Of a DNA stretch of 64,000 bases, positions 36,398 through 45,821 are shown in pieces; position 1 is the stretch's first letter, and each line of letters begins with the position of its first letter. Position numbers and translations under genes: made by a program. The notes beneath the pieces are model-generated. The model had not been told where the DNA came from. It ran no database searches and was given only the letters and a program-made list of their open reading frames with translations. Source of the stretch: Silurus meridionalis (taxonomy: Eukaryota; Chordata; Actinopteri; Siluriformes; Siluridae); NCBI RefSeq assembly GCF_014805685.1, contig NC_060886.1, positions 17,691,108 through 17,755,107 on the forward strand. Direction: 5' to 3'.

Positions 36398-39300
36398 TAT
36401 ACATATACATATATAAATGTCACCGTAATGTAGAGTGTCTTCCAGTTCTGCTGATGCTTCCTGGAATTGGAGAAGACAGGCTGCTCCCTCCATGCAGATC
36501 TTCGATTGAGCGACTCCAAGATCTTGACTTGTCCATAGCATAGTCTGTGCCATTCTCAAAACTGTCACCATCAAACCTACACACATCAGCACACAGCACT
36601 CAGAATACACACACATGATCTAAAATAGCTGAGATCCATGTACCACATATCCAGAATTTCTTTTATATTTATCCCCCTCCAACGCACATTTAGATCAAAT
36701 CTCATATGGTGTCTCTATGTACTTATATTAATCACTAAAATTAAATATCAGTTTTAGGACATTTGAGTTGTTTGTCTTTACATTAAACGAAACAGTGAAT
36801 ATAAAAAGAATAAACACACATTCCAATAAAAATTTACATTTTAATCACTCACTGGGATCAAAATATTCTCTGGGCTCTACAGTACAACCTTGTGAACGTG
36901 TCTATCTCTGTGAATGGACAGTATACATTATGCCCGCTAATTCACGATGCAGTCAAAGAGAGAGATCTCGAGCGCGAGTGTGATGAGTCAGTGTACCACA
37001 GCATATGTGGCAATGTGAATGTGAATACAACTGTAGTTCTGGGACCTGAGAAAGGATCCATTGTGTTCATTGTGCACTGAGTATAAGCATGAGGGACTTA
37101 CGTGACAGCATACTGTGCAAAAGAAAGATACTCCACCAACACGTCCAGGCCCTTATTCTCCTCGTTTAGAAACTCACGCACCCATCTGCACAAAAAAAAC
37201 AGACAGAGAGATAAGGTATAGAAAAAGGTATTTTCAAACATTTAAAAAAGCTAAATCCGTAAATTATAAATTATGAAGTACTGTGTCAAACAAGATCTTC
37301 CAGAAGGATTTCCTTGGTCTGTTTCATTGAATTAAAATTCCAAGTGTTTCCTCTCATCATTCGCTGGGAAGAATGACAAATCTTTGTACAGTTCTCCATG
37401 CTGTGTGTGCACTCTCTTGCTTTCATTTGTAATGCCAAATGGAAAGAAGCTCTGTTCGTTTTACAGCTTATCGCTGATTCACAGGCGTTCTATGGCAACT
37501 CTGTTGACTCTAACTTTGCAAACACTTCTTAAAGAGTAATCATTATATAATTTATCTCTTGAATTAGATTTGATTATTAATTCCAATAAGGGCTGAAATG
37601 ATTCCGTGAGCAACTCGAGTAATTCGATAACAAAAAAATCATCCAGGCAAATTATTTCCAAAACTTCGAATGAAAAAAATCACCTTTCTTCCACACAATT
37701 TTTTTTCTCGTAATTCCGACTTTATTTCTCGCAATTCCGACTTCATTTCTGCCAATTCTAAACTTTTTTTTGCCAACCAGGCAGCGTCACCCCTCTGTAG
37801 TGCCAGAAAACTTTACACATTGAGAATGAAATGGGCTACAATCAATAGAATTGCATGAATCACACTAAGGCTCCGATCCCTGGAGAGAACTCTGTCTCAC
37901 AATCGGCTCTGGAGAAGACAGAACAAAACAAATGAAGCAGAGGACAACAACAGGTCGACAACATGGTTACCGGTGAATGCACCAGAAATGTTGGATGTTT
38001 ATGAGAAATAAAGTCATAATTGTGAGAAGAATGAAAAAAGAATGAAAAGTTTCCAAAATTTGGGATCATTTCAAACTAAAACAAACACCATACAGTGTGT
38101 TTTCTTTTTTTTTTCTTTTTTTTTTCTCGAGTAATCTAAAAAAAAGTTTTATATTTGTATTTATTACAATTTTATTTTTTATTTATATATTTAAATTTGC
38201 ATTTTGATGTAATGTGGCAATTAAATGCATGAAATGGGTTTAGTTTTCACCGATTGCAAATTCAGCAATAAAATGCAAATGTTTCTAAAGGGGAAACAAA
38301 TTACTTGTTCATTTTAATTATATTAGTATTGCGCTTTAATAGGTCCCCTGGTGGTCTAGTGGTTAGTGCCGGTCCCAAGCCCGGATAAATGGGGAGGGTT
38401 GCGTTAGGAAGGGAATCCAGCGTAAAAACGTGCCAAATCAAACATGCGGATGAACCGCTGTGGCGACCCCTAATGGGAGGAGCCGAAAGAAAGTTAGTAT
38501 TGCGCTTTAATAAAGAAAAAGCACTTCTTATCCGATTACTCGATTAACCGATAGACTAATCGGTACAACACTCAATTCCTAAAATATTCGATTGCTGCAG
38601 CCCTACTTCCAATCCATATCGGAAGTCTTAAATCACATTCCCGAGAGCTGTGAAGGACATACATTTTCAGCACAGCCATATTGTGGCTGATTCGTCTCGC
38701 TCCTCATGTGACTAACCAAATGCTGCCGTGTTACACAGATTACATATAATTTAGTTCAGCAGCATAAAGTTTGCTCAAACTACTAATGCTGCTGGTAGTG
38801 AGAGTAAACAAAGCACTATGCTGTGTAAATGAGCTTTGTGTGATTATATGGAATGTGTTGACATTTGTTTTGCTTGGTTATGGTAAAGCTTCCACCCTGT
38901 GTGTAAAATCATGTATATTTAGGTGTGTGGATAGTTGGAACAGCAGGACTTCCTGCTTTTCTGCGACAGTGACCTCATCCAAATCTGTCAGTTTTTCCAC
39001 TTCTGATGCAGATTCCAGCGTGGTTTTAGACGTGTTGTGGCAGTTCCAGCCTTATCAAATGATCTCAGTTTCTCATTCTCTCACACTGTCAGCCTGAATA
39101 TCCCAAGAACCGTACCGGCAACCGTAAAACAATAACCTCCATAAACAACCACAATTCTAAACAAAAAAGTAGGATGCAGAAAAAAATGTAACTATAAACA
39201 CAGTGCAATGGTTTGCAAGTCTCTTAAAACCATATTTTATTCACAACAGAACATAGAACCAGTGGTGGAGAGCAACAAAGTTAATGTAATTTGTTACTGT

Positions 39301-42300
39301 GCTTAAGTAGCTTTTTCATTTATCTGTACTTTACTGAAGTATTTCTATTTGGGGAGACTTTAACTTTCATTTCACTACATTACAAAGTCAAATATCGTAC
39401 TTTTTACTCAACTACATTTCGTGAACTCAGTCGTTCCTTTTTAATTATGAGTGGATAAAAACGTGACTGGTCAATCCCGCATTAGGTCACCAATCAGGGT
39501 AAAGCAGTCGCTCTTTTTGAACTTGTTTTGATTGCCGGTGGCAATCTACTTAGCATTAACATACAGTTCAGCTTCAGTTCAATAGCAAGCAGAACATTTT
39601 GAAAGGAATAAATGATGAAAGAAACTCCTGACTCTAACTTGCCACAGCACTCGTGGACTTATTCGCACGATATTTTTGAAGTTGCTTAAAAGAAGGTGTT
39701 GAGCTCATGATAATTGTAGATATCAATCAGTGTTTAACTCATTATATCACTCGATTGATCAGATTGCTGTGCGAAGACTCACATTAAAGTCTTTTCATAT
39801 AAACTGAGTTGATTAAGCAAAGAGTCTTGTGACAAAAACGATAATAGAAACATATAGCCATAAAAATTATAGCAATAATAAATCATGAAACACTTAAGAA
39901 CGTTTTAAGGCAAATACTTTTGTACTTTTACTCAAGTGGAAGCCTTAAAAGGAGCATTTTTACTTTTACTGGAGTGTATTTTTTTATTTTAACGAGTGTA
40001 TCTCTACACTAACTCAACTTCATGGTTTGTGTACTTCGTCCACCACTGCATAGAACAAATATCAAATGTGTATATTGGTGAAAAGTTCTGTACTGCAGGC
40101 AGGCCAGTTTAGTTTTTACTATGAAGCCATGCTGTTGTAATAGATTCAGCATGTGCTTTGCTATTGTTTTGCCAAGATATGCAAGGCCTTCCCTGCAAAA
40201 GACATTGTCTGGATGGAAGCATATTTTGCTCTAAAACCTGTTTATACCTTTCAGCATTGATGGCGCTTTAAAGATACGCACGGCCCATTCCATAGGCACT
40301 AATGCACCCCCATGTCATCAGAGATGCAATCTTTTGATCTGAGCGCTGATAACAAGCCCTCTCCATTTAAGCTCAGAATACACGCCAGTCATGGTTTTCA
40401 AAAAGATTTTAAAACAGTTTTCCAATTTGACTCGGCCCTTTTTAAATGACCTTCGGCCCAGAGAAGACGGCTGTGTTTTGGTGGCTGTTGGCTGTGTTTC
40501 TGCATCATGTTAACATATGGCTTATTATTTACATGATGAAGATGGCAGAGCAAACTTTGTTCACAAACAATGATTTATGAATGTGTTCCTGAGCCCATGC
40601 AGGAACATTAGTCTAAAATTGTTTCACAATTTGCAGACACCCTTTTTTTGGCGGATTGGTGAACCTCAGCGAACCCTATCTTTACTTCTCAGAGACTCTG
40701 CCTTGCACAGATACTATTTTTATACCCAATCATGCTACTGACCTACTGCCATTTCAACCTAATTAGTTGCAAAATGTTTCTCCAGCTGTTTTTTAGTAAC
40801 AGTTACTTTTCCAGCCTTCTGTTGCACCATTAAAATGTTCATTTCCTAAATGTTAACATTTGATATGTTTTCTATGTTCTGTTGTGAATAAAATATCTGC
40901 AACATCGGCAAATCATTTTGTTCTGTTTTTATTCACATTTTACGCAGCATCCCAAACCCTTTTTTTTGGAATTGGTATTACAAATATTTTACTTGTTATG
41001 AACTACATTTCACACTGTTATTGCAGTGTCCAATTTGTTTGTTATAATAGATGTGTCAGTTTCTGCAATTCTCTTGCACTGTGCACCTACTCCACACCAT
41101 GTTCTGTTTTCCTGAATGACGTGTATAGCAGCCTGCACCATATGCATAGTGGAAAATGAACATTATTATATATTTATAATGTTCCATTACATTCGTTATA
41201 CCCCCACCTCTGTGTGCTGCTGTAATACTTGAATTTCACTCTGGGATAAATAAATTAATCTATGTATCTAGGTCTATCTTTCTATCCATCTGTCACTCTT
41301 TCTGTCTAATAAAAAAAGAGCTCGTATTTGGGTACATCAACAAATAAATCACTTAAATTAACATTATTACAGGAAATGGCTCATGTGTATATTCTGAACA
41401 CCAAAATAGTTATTAATGTTTGTTAGGGGCTATTGATTCCCTATTCCCTACATAAACACACATCCACATACAGTCTTGATCACTCACCCGATGTGATTAG
41501 TCCTTAATGAAATTTCTAGTTCCCTCAGCACCTGAGTGGATTCTTGAACTCTGCGGCGGAATTTCTGCACACGGAATAAAAGAAAAATAAACATGAGAAT
41601 GAATGGGAACAGGGGAATGTAAAAATAAAAAAATTATATATTGTACATCATAATGCACACGTGCTCTGATAAAACAAGAAAGTCACTATTGCATTTGCCT
41701 GATCAATATTTAATCGCACATAAGTGGAGAGTTCACTCGTTGGGTTACAAAAACACATTACAAAAAAATGCTAATTAGTGAACAGTGAAAGAGCAGTCCT
41801 GCTGGTGCTGTTTTGGTTCAGAGGTGACGACTATGCCTTGAGTAATTATATCATCTTATTAAAGTGCGAGCTCGTTTCGTGTGCGAGCCGCCCTTTCTGT
41901 GCTGAAGTGAAACTGTGGACCCATTCTTGTCCCGCGTGCTGTTTCCAAGGTTACAGCCCCTGTGTGCGAGCCCCATGACCCAGTCTTGTGTCAGGTGAAA
42001 TGCATGTGAACAAACCACCCAACACAGCAGAGCAGACAGGGGCGTGCTAGACTAGCCTTCAGCTACAGACAAAAAGCTCAAGCTAAGTCATGCACATACA
42101 CGACAGCCATTGGAAGAAATGCTGATACAAACAGAGTGAGGATGGCAAACTGACGAATCAGGCATGAATATCTGTTTAACAAAATCCCTGATTCGTCAAG
42201 TATTGACGTCCAAAATATATGAACAGTATACACAAATATAAATACAGAGACATAATAAAGAGAAAAGCTATGGGAAAGAGTGATATTTAACAAAAGAACA

Positions 42301-42854
42301 GGCTGAGGGGAAAATATAAAGCATGTGCTTCATGACAGCTCCCTGTGTGAAGACACATGTGGAGAAGGGTTTTACAGGGGTGCATGTGTGTGTGTGCGTG
42401 TCGGCTGAAAAACCTTTGAATGTTTGCATGTCATACAGGTCCACAGACACATGACTGCATTCTTTTTTAGATTTTACCCAAAACAGCCCTTGTATTCATA
42501 GCAAGGGCTTATGCATAATCCTCTACATATTAGCAAGCGTCCATAAATGACAAGCTCAGCGTTCATATGTCTGTTGGGTTCGTGCATGTGTTGCATTTAT
42601 TGAGTTTAACTATCTGGTCTTTTTGGGTTTCAAGATCGTAGGGAAGCATCTTCATCCGACTCGTCCTGAAGACTTACTATTTTAATTTGCATTTACTATA
42701 CAGCATAATGCAATATGTAGCACAATTCAAATATATGGCTTACATTTTTATATTTAAAATTGATCTACCCCTTTAAACTTGTAAGTGTGTGGATTACAGA
42801 CTCCTCACTCTTCACTAAACATTCCCAGCTGTGAGAGAAAGTAAGACTGAGACT

Positions 42855-42893
<39 letters not shown>

Positions 42894-44095
42894 TTAAGGA
42901 CAGTCAGAGAGTTAGAGAGAAAGGAAGGGGGTGGGGTGTTCTCCCACAGGGGTCATCCTTGAAACTGGAAACAAATCTAAGGCTCAGACATTCTTCAGGA
43001 CCTTATGCAATGGCCTTCTTCCTGCTGCTGGCTGATTGGCTGAGGAGAGATTGTGGAATGCGTCCTATGTAAAAAAAAAAAAAAGAGAGATGGTCCGCTG
43101 CAGCTCTCCAAGCTCACCACCACACAGAGTAGCGATTGTTCAGCTGTAAAAATGGGGCGAGCCAGGATGTAAAACCATAACTCTCCCTCGCTCTTTCTCC
43201 ACGGCCCTCCTTCTTTTCACTGTCTGTCTCTCATCTCCCTTTATCTCTAGCACTTCTGCCCCTATAAGTGTAACTGGGCCCCAACATTCTCGTACAACTA
43301 TTTTCTCCAGTAACTCTGTCTCTCTTTTGTTCCACTTGTGTTTGCTTACGCCTCTTTCTCCCTCATCCTCTTTCACTCTCGTTGCAACTGTACTTTCTGT
43401 ACTTTTCTGCTGTTCTCAGGAAGGGCAAGAAGATCAGAGTGGGATCGGAATACCCAGGAGGTGGGTTTGTGTATGATGGCTGGGTGTTTGCTCACAGCCT
43501 CACATGTAGTAGCACCTGATTTTATGGGCCCTCCTACACTCGGGGAGAAAAAAAAAAAAAAAAAAAAGACTTTACGCTCTTTTTCGCAGAACGAAAGTGT
43601 TTTCACCTTTCCATGACAGAGGCAGCAGGTAGAGCATATCACAGTAGATGTAATGTGTTAGATAAATACTCGTGCTAACTCTTGTAGACATACCAGTGCT
43701 GTTAAGCCTTTCCCATTGCTCCTGTACACACATCACCATTCTGACGTCTTTTCCTTTCTCTTCACTCACTCTTCATTCTCTTGTTTCTCCTGTCGAGTCC
43801 TTCATAAAAATGTCACCTTGTGCTAATAAAACCTCAAAACTCCTTAAAGGAGACAACTTTTCACACAGTACACGTACAAGTATACCATATACCATACACC
43901 GCTTTTAGACACAAGGATGATACAACTTCATGATACGACTGAGAAGAATGAGAATGCCGTAGCAGTAATATTCAGCGTGAAACACACGAAGTGCTGTAGC
44001 AAATCAGAACTGACCTTCCTGGTGACTGCTGGGTCCAGATAACCCTTCAACTTCTGGATATATGTGTGAGGAGGGTTTTTCACTTGAAATCGTTC

Positions 44096-44154
<59 letters not shown>

Positions 44155-45821
44155 CGATACTAAATTTATGAAATGTAACTTAATTAGACATCATTGTTAA
44201 AAAGGTCAAAAACAAGGTGTTGCATAAAAACACAGCTGATGTACACAACTCATTACCTGATACGACTTCATGGAGAGACCAATGTTACTTAAAAGCACAA
44301 TGCTGCATTGATCTCTCTTTTACTACAACCATACAGACATTCCAGTCAACCAGAAAGGAACAAAAAACGTATTCCTATGATAAAGTTATGCTGTAGTATT
44401 CCTATAATACTAATACTATACCTCATATACAACCCTACTTCAGCTTACAGTTGTTATGGCATGATATTTTTTAGATTGAATATTTTCGAACGAACCAAAA
44501 ATCATGATGAAAAGACTAAAGCCTTAATCTGTCTCCCTCTTGTTCATCATGGAGCTCCCATTTTGATCGCTTCACATGGTCTTGGCTTTCCTTTACTTGG
44601 TGCCTTTCTGTGTAACTGGTTGGTCCTGCCGCAGGGTTATTATCACATCATTCCTGATGGACTGTCACAGGAAAAACAACTCCCTCATCAACGGCGCATA
44701 TATTTGAATGTATCGTTTGGGTGGTCGTGTGAACGTTTATATGAATTTGGATCTTTTGTTTTGGGTTGCTGGGTCGCGTTTGATTTCATTCGCAGACAAT
44801 TCTACATGCTATGAAACTGCAAGTGTTATGGGAACAAGAAGAAAAAGATTGTTTTGTCCTCTTCTGAGAATTAAAATTCTGATCTTTGGGGGAAAAAAAC
44901 ATTCCTTTTGTTTGGCCTTGGTAAGGACACTCCACAGATAACACTGATGTTCCATGCACAATAACAGGAAAAAGGACAGTCCCCAGGAAACTCCAAACCA
45001 AAGACCTAGCAGACCAAAGCTGCTAAACAGACATTACTGGCATGAAGATTATTATACATGACCTGTTTTCTATTTCTATTCGTTCTTGCAAACACATTAA
45101 TTCAAAAAAGGTAGCATACAGTCAATACATCAAGTTATCTGACTGACAAGGAACAAAACATACAATGCTGAGTAAAAAACAAACATAATCACTTCAAACT
45201 AACTATAAACATACACAAGCTAGTAGGAGAGCCAGATAAAAGCTAAATGAAAGCTAAAACTGTTTATCTGGTATAAAGTCAGAGCAGCAGAGGATCAAGC
45301 ACAGATCCCTGAGGTACACCACAGTATATAACCTGATACAATAAGATATAGATATTTTACATGAGATTAGGCTCATACTTCTTGAAATATTCTTTACTAA
45401 CACTACCTTCTTGTAAATTTATCCAAAGTCAACAAACTAAGGCAAAATGACATCAGTATTCATTTATGCAAATGTCAATAACTGACCTAAAATAACTTGA
45501 AGCAACCTGGTGATTTGGGAAGGAGAAAGCTTGAGAAAATGTGGGCGGCTTTGTCTAAAGGCCTCTGGCCAAGGTTAAACAGAGGTTTAGTGGTGCATAA
45601 ATTTAGATGGGATTATAACTGCTATAGCTGTGCACTTTTTTCATAATGACATCCATGCATAGTCTATACTTGCAGTCAGGTGGGCTAGAAAAGAACTGTA
45701 TTAGAAGCACGAATATGATGTGCCAAATACTACTCACCTGGTCACAGATGAGCTCCCACTTCTTCTCGTTGTCATACTGGCGCAGTAGCCGAGCTTTGTC
45801 TGGAGGCAAATTCATAGAATT
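17940..45821 (-). CDS. fmnl2: Formin-like protein 2, 25 of about 26 coding exons (first exon outside window)
   Basis: FMNL2 is a Diaphanous-related formin: it nucleates and elongates unbranched actin filaments at the leading edge under Cdc42/Rho control. Exons in transcript order: 45738-45821, 44015-44095, 41488-41565, 37102-37185, 36424-36576, 32990-33098, 32730-32806, 32236-32329, 31911-31985, 30480-30590, 30172-30321, 29386-29487, 28795-29122, 27664-27843, 24367-24491, 24003-24205, 23007-23241, 22704-22772, 22535-22615, 22331-22460, 22032-22195, 21826-21927, 21621-21716, 20791-20914, 17940-18049. Discounting one extra base in the third exon, they give 1047 residues; with the missing first exon this fits the roughly 1086 of human FMNL2. 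FMNL2 rather than FMNL1/3 is supported by [39 protein letters not shown] and the prpf40a neighbour. Which teleost duplicate (a or b) is undecided. Confidence 0.95.
18348..18568 (-). CDS. fmnl2: fmnl2 alternative last exon, ALKKNN isoform
   Basis: Also joins exon 20791-20914 in phase (G|CC) after a clean CTCTCAG acceptor. It encodes [20 protein letters not shown] then STSTPVV, matching a known alternative C-terminus of mammalian FMNL2, before diverging and running on to TAA at 18348-18350. Mammals stop soon after TPVV, here about 47 further residues follow. It lies between the DAD exon and the canonical last exon, so use of its own poly(A) site or of an internal donor (GTAAGG at 18516-18521) would decide the isoform. 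Confidence 0.82.
20067..20119 (+). repeat. (CA)n microsatellite
   Basis: About 26 CA units in the fmnl2 intron before the alternative last exons; (TG)n on the transcript strand. Confidence 0.95.
20707..20756 (+). repeat. (TG)25, i.e. (CA)25 on the fmnl2 strand
   Basis: On the transcript strand this is a CA repeat starting about 35 bases downstream of the donor of the DAD exon 20791-20914. Confidence 0.95.
20791..24491 (-). CDS. fmnl2: fmnl2 FH2 actin-assembly domain and DAD
   Basis: FH2 forms a dimeric ring that caps and extends actin barbed ends. It opens with [20 protein letters not shown] (24367-24491), followed by 24003-24205 ([33 protein letters not shown]), 23007-23241 ([37 protein letters not shown]), 22704-22772, 22535-22615 ([20 protein letters not shown]), 22331-22460 ([18 protein letters not shown]), 22032-22195 ([17 protein letters not shown]), 21826-21927 and 21621-21716 (Glu/Gln-rich helix). 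The [17 protein letters not shown] core typical of FH2 is intact, as are the Ile and Lys residues (NAIIAAS-type stretch reads [10 protein letters not shown]). Exon 20791-20914 carries the DAD in [15 protein letters not shown], which binds the N-terminal half for autoinhibition. Confidence 0.95.
21467..21526 (+). repeat. A run and (TA)30
   Basis: A17 at 21442-21458 followed by a long TA repeat in the 700-bp intron between the last two shared fmnl2 exons. Confidence 0.95.
23528..23964 (+). mobile_element. hAT-like non-autonomous element, CAGGGTTTCTGCAGG type
   Basis: Starts CAGGGTTTCTGCAGGTTTC and ends GACCCCAAGAAAAGCCTG, with internal repeats of the phrase TTTAAGACTT / AAGACCT in both orientations, as in the common fish repeats with this left end. 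437 bp, in the intron between exons 23007-23241 and 24003-24205. No sure 8-bp duplication read. Confidence 0.6.
24888..25063 (+). repeat. 10-bp minisatellite, unit ACTAGCACAA / ACTAGTACAA
   Basis: About 17-18 tandem near-copies of a 10-base unit, alternating ACTAGCACAA with ACTAGTACAA or ACTAGTAGAA; one unit is short. It is in the intron between the FH1 and first FH2 exons. No spacers, so not a CRISPR array. Confidence 0.93.
25765..25963 (-). mobile_element. tRNA-derived SINE
   Basis: On the - strand it starts with TGGTAGCTCAGTGGTTTAG (box A region) and has GAGTTCAAATTCC (box B), followed by the CTGAGCAAGGCCTTTAACC core and ending in AAGTCACTCTAAACAAGG and TGGCAAATGGCATTCATG, the widespread teleost SINE layout. 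About 200 bp, in an fmnl2 intron. Confidence 0.8.
27396..27427 (+). repeat. (TA)16
   Basis: TA repeat about 240 bases below the FH1 exon. Confidence 0.95.
27664..28870 (-). CDS. fmnl2: fmnl2 FH1 proline-rich region
   Basis: FH1 tracts bind profilin-actin and feed the FH2 ring. The 3' end of exon 28795-29122 gives [14 protein letters not shown]; exon 27664-27843 gives a run of 13 prolines after AAHD, then [19 protein letters not shown] and FNSGLA. Both joins are in phase (C|TA and G|CT). The region appears shorter than the human FH1, whose proline runs are longer. Poly-Pro codons make the opposite strand read as a Gly-rich frame, which is a shadow. Confidence 0.92.
27936..27988 (+). repeat. 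(GA)26
   Basis: CT repeat on the fmnl2 strand, about 95-145 bases upstream of the FH1 exon acceptor, with an A/T homopolymer block in between (27889-27904). Confidence 0.95.
28340..28780 (+). mobile_element. LINE 3' end, L2-like, split by a TA repeat
   Basis: Ends CACAATGACAACAAAGCTGA followed by (ATCTA)n, the tail type of fish L2-like LINEs, and contains TTTTGCACTGCTTATGCAC upstream. A (TA)n at 28520-28583 has expanded inside. No reverse transcriptase frame remains. Confidence 0.5.
28520..28583 (+). repeat. (TA)32
   Basis: Uninterrupted TA repeat within the LINE-like tail. Confidence 0.95.
28795..30321 (-). CDS. fmnl2: fmnl2 coiled-coil exons
   Basis: Exon 30172-30321 ([20 protein letters not shown] ... 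[12 protein letters not shown]), exon 29386-29487 ([20 protein letters not shown] ...) and the 5' part of 28795-29122 ([20 protein letters not shown] ...) form a long Glu/Lys/Leu heptad-like helix, the dimerising coiled coil before FH1. The last exon (328 nt) then changes to a Gly/Pro/Met-rich stretch and the first proline run. Confidence 0.93.
29158..29328 (+). repeat. Duplicated (TA)n with (GATA)n centre
   Basis: The unit GATATACTATATACAGTA followed by (TA)n occurs twice, at about 29159 and 29248, joined by about six TAGA units. Together they make up most of the 263-base intron between exons 28795-29122 and 29386-29487. Confidence 0.93.
30480..45821 (-). CDS. fmnl2: fmnl2 GBD/FH3 (armadillo-like) exons
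   Basis: The N-terminal regulatory half binds Rho-family GTPases and, when inactive, the C-terminal DAD. It starts [18 protein letters not shown] (45738-45821), then [18 protein letters not shown] (44015-44095), [15 protein letters not shown] (41488-41565), [20 protein letters not shown] (37102-37185), a Ser-rich linker with [14 protein letters not shown] (36424-36576), [19 protein letters not shown] (32990-33098), [20 protein letters not shown] (32730-32806), [20 protein letters not shown] (32236-32329), [19 protein letters not shown] (31911-31985) and [20 protein letters not shown] (30480-30590). All but 41488-41565 join in frame. The Gly-2 myristoylation site known in the family would be in the absent first exon. 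Confidence 0.94.
31130..31510 (+). mobile_element. Tc1-like transposase relic
   Basis: A degenerate C-terminal part: FQHDIAPC resembles the QHDNAPC motif of Tc1-like enzymes, followed by a reading resembling the region before the catalytic Glu, then GCCTGACTTCACTAATGC and ATAGCTACAAAGGGAGGACC, usual words of this family's 3' end. Frame broken, no terminal repeats identified. Confidence 0.6.
32337..32403 (+). repeat. (AC)33 at a 3' splice site of fmnl2
   Basis: On the fmnl2 strand this is (GT)n followed by TTTTGCAG and exon 32236-32329, so the repeat abuts the acceptor. Confidence 0.95.
33907..33958 (+). repeat. (CA)26
   Basis: Simple repeat in the intron between exons 32990-33098 and 36424-36576. 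Confidence 0.95.
34905..36215 (+). mobile_element. Tc1-like transposon with inverted repeats, frameshifted
   Basis: Left end (about 34915-35010, ACTGATATATTTCAAGAGTT) and right end (about 36112-36212, AACTCTTAAAATATGTCAGT) are imperfect inverted repeats of about 90-100 bp. Transposase pieces in order: HRRIHG, LTWAKE-like, SFGNQG-like, MSSAGVG, then a 115-codon frame at 35638-35985 with [30 protein letters not shown] and IVKRKMRN. The second Asp and the Glu of the DDE triad are visible in FQQD and IENLW; the first is lost to frameshifts. Non-functional, in an fmnl2 intron. Confidence 0.88.
36259..36417 (+). repeat. Compound microsatellite (AT)n(AG)n(AC)n(ATACAT)n
   Basis: Four simple repeats in a row: (AT)20, (AG)24, (AC)19 and ATACAT units. 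It ends about 7 bases from the donor of fmnl2 exon 36424-36576. Confidence 0.95.
37588..38605 (+). mobile_element. hAT-like element with nested SINE
   Basis: Ends AAGGGCTGAAATG and CTGCAGCCCTA are short inverted repeats, flanked by ATTCCAAT (37580-37587) and CTTCCAAT (38606-38613), a 7/8 match of hAT-type length. The left end continues AACTCGAGTAATTCGAT and the right end TTACTCGATTAACCGAT, as in the common fish repeats of this kind. A 152-bp SINE is inserted at 38342-38493. A related right end lies at about 61545-61690. Confidence 0.7.
38342..38493 (+). mobile_element. SINE with 19-bp target-site duplication
   Basis: Starts GGTCCCCTGGTGGTCTAGTG (tRNA-like box A), continues CCGGTCCCAAGCCCGGATAA and ends CCTAATGGGAGGAGCCGAAA. 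Flanked on both sides by the perfect duplication TTAGTATTGCGCTTTAATA (38323-38341 and 38494-38512). Confidence 0.88.
39151..40978 (+). mobile_element. Long-TIR non-autonomous element, split by a hAT insertion
   Basis: The left end (ACAATTCTAAACAAAAAAGT...GGATGCAG...TGGTTTGCAA...TATTTTATTCACAACAGAAC) is repeated inverted at the right end (GTTCTGTTGTGAATAAAATA...CATTTTACGCAGCATCCCAA...GGAATTGGTA), over 100 bp. It is the common fish repeat whose ends read AATTCCAAAAAAGTTGGGA. The 789-bp element at 39260-40048 lies inside the left repeat. Confidence 0.72.
39260..40048 (+). mobile_element. hAT-like non-autonomous element with 8-bp target duplication
   Basis: Starts CAGTGGTGGAGAGC and ends TTCGTCCACCACTG. 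Flanked by the perfect 8-bp duplication CATAGAAC at 39252-39259 and 40049-40056. 789 bp with no transposase frame. The same family is present truncated at 412-811. Confidence 0.9.
41000..41300 (+). mobile_element. LINE-like 3' tail
   Basis: Contains TGCTGTAATACTTGAATTTC and CTCTGGGATAAATAAATTAA followed by degenerate (ATCT)n, the usual 3' end of fish L2-like LINEs. No coding part. Confidence 0.5.
41488..41565 (-). CDS. fmnl2: fmnl2 exon with a one-base insertion (frameshift)
   Basis: This exon should be 77 nt to join the flanking exons (AAA phase at its 5' end, GG|A glycine at its 3' end), but it is 78 nt. The extra base is one A in the AAA at plus positions 41520-41522 (read as TTT on +). 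Frame before it reads [15 protein letters not shown]; after it the shifted frame reads seven foreign residues and then TAA, while the expected LEIS and RTNHIG residues are all present one frame over. Either a homopolymer assembly error or a real disabling allele; every other exon being intact favours an error. Confidence 0.85.
44098..44151 (+). repeat. (GA)27 forming an fmnl2 polypyrimidine tract
   Basis: On the - strand this is (CT)27 running straight into the CAG acceptor of exon 44015-44095. Confidence 0.95.

Noticed and set aside
44308..44814. 168-codon + strand open frame in an fmnl2 intron
   Set aside because: No resemblance to any family, no splice signals or codon bias I can argue for, and it lies antisense within an intron. 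Probably chance; a protein search could overturn this.
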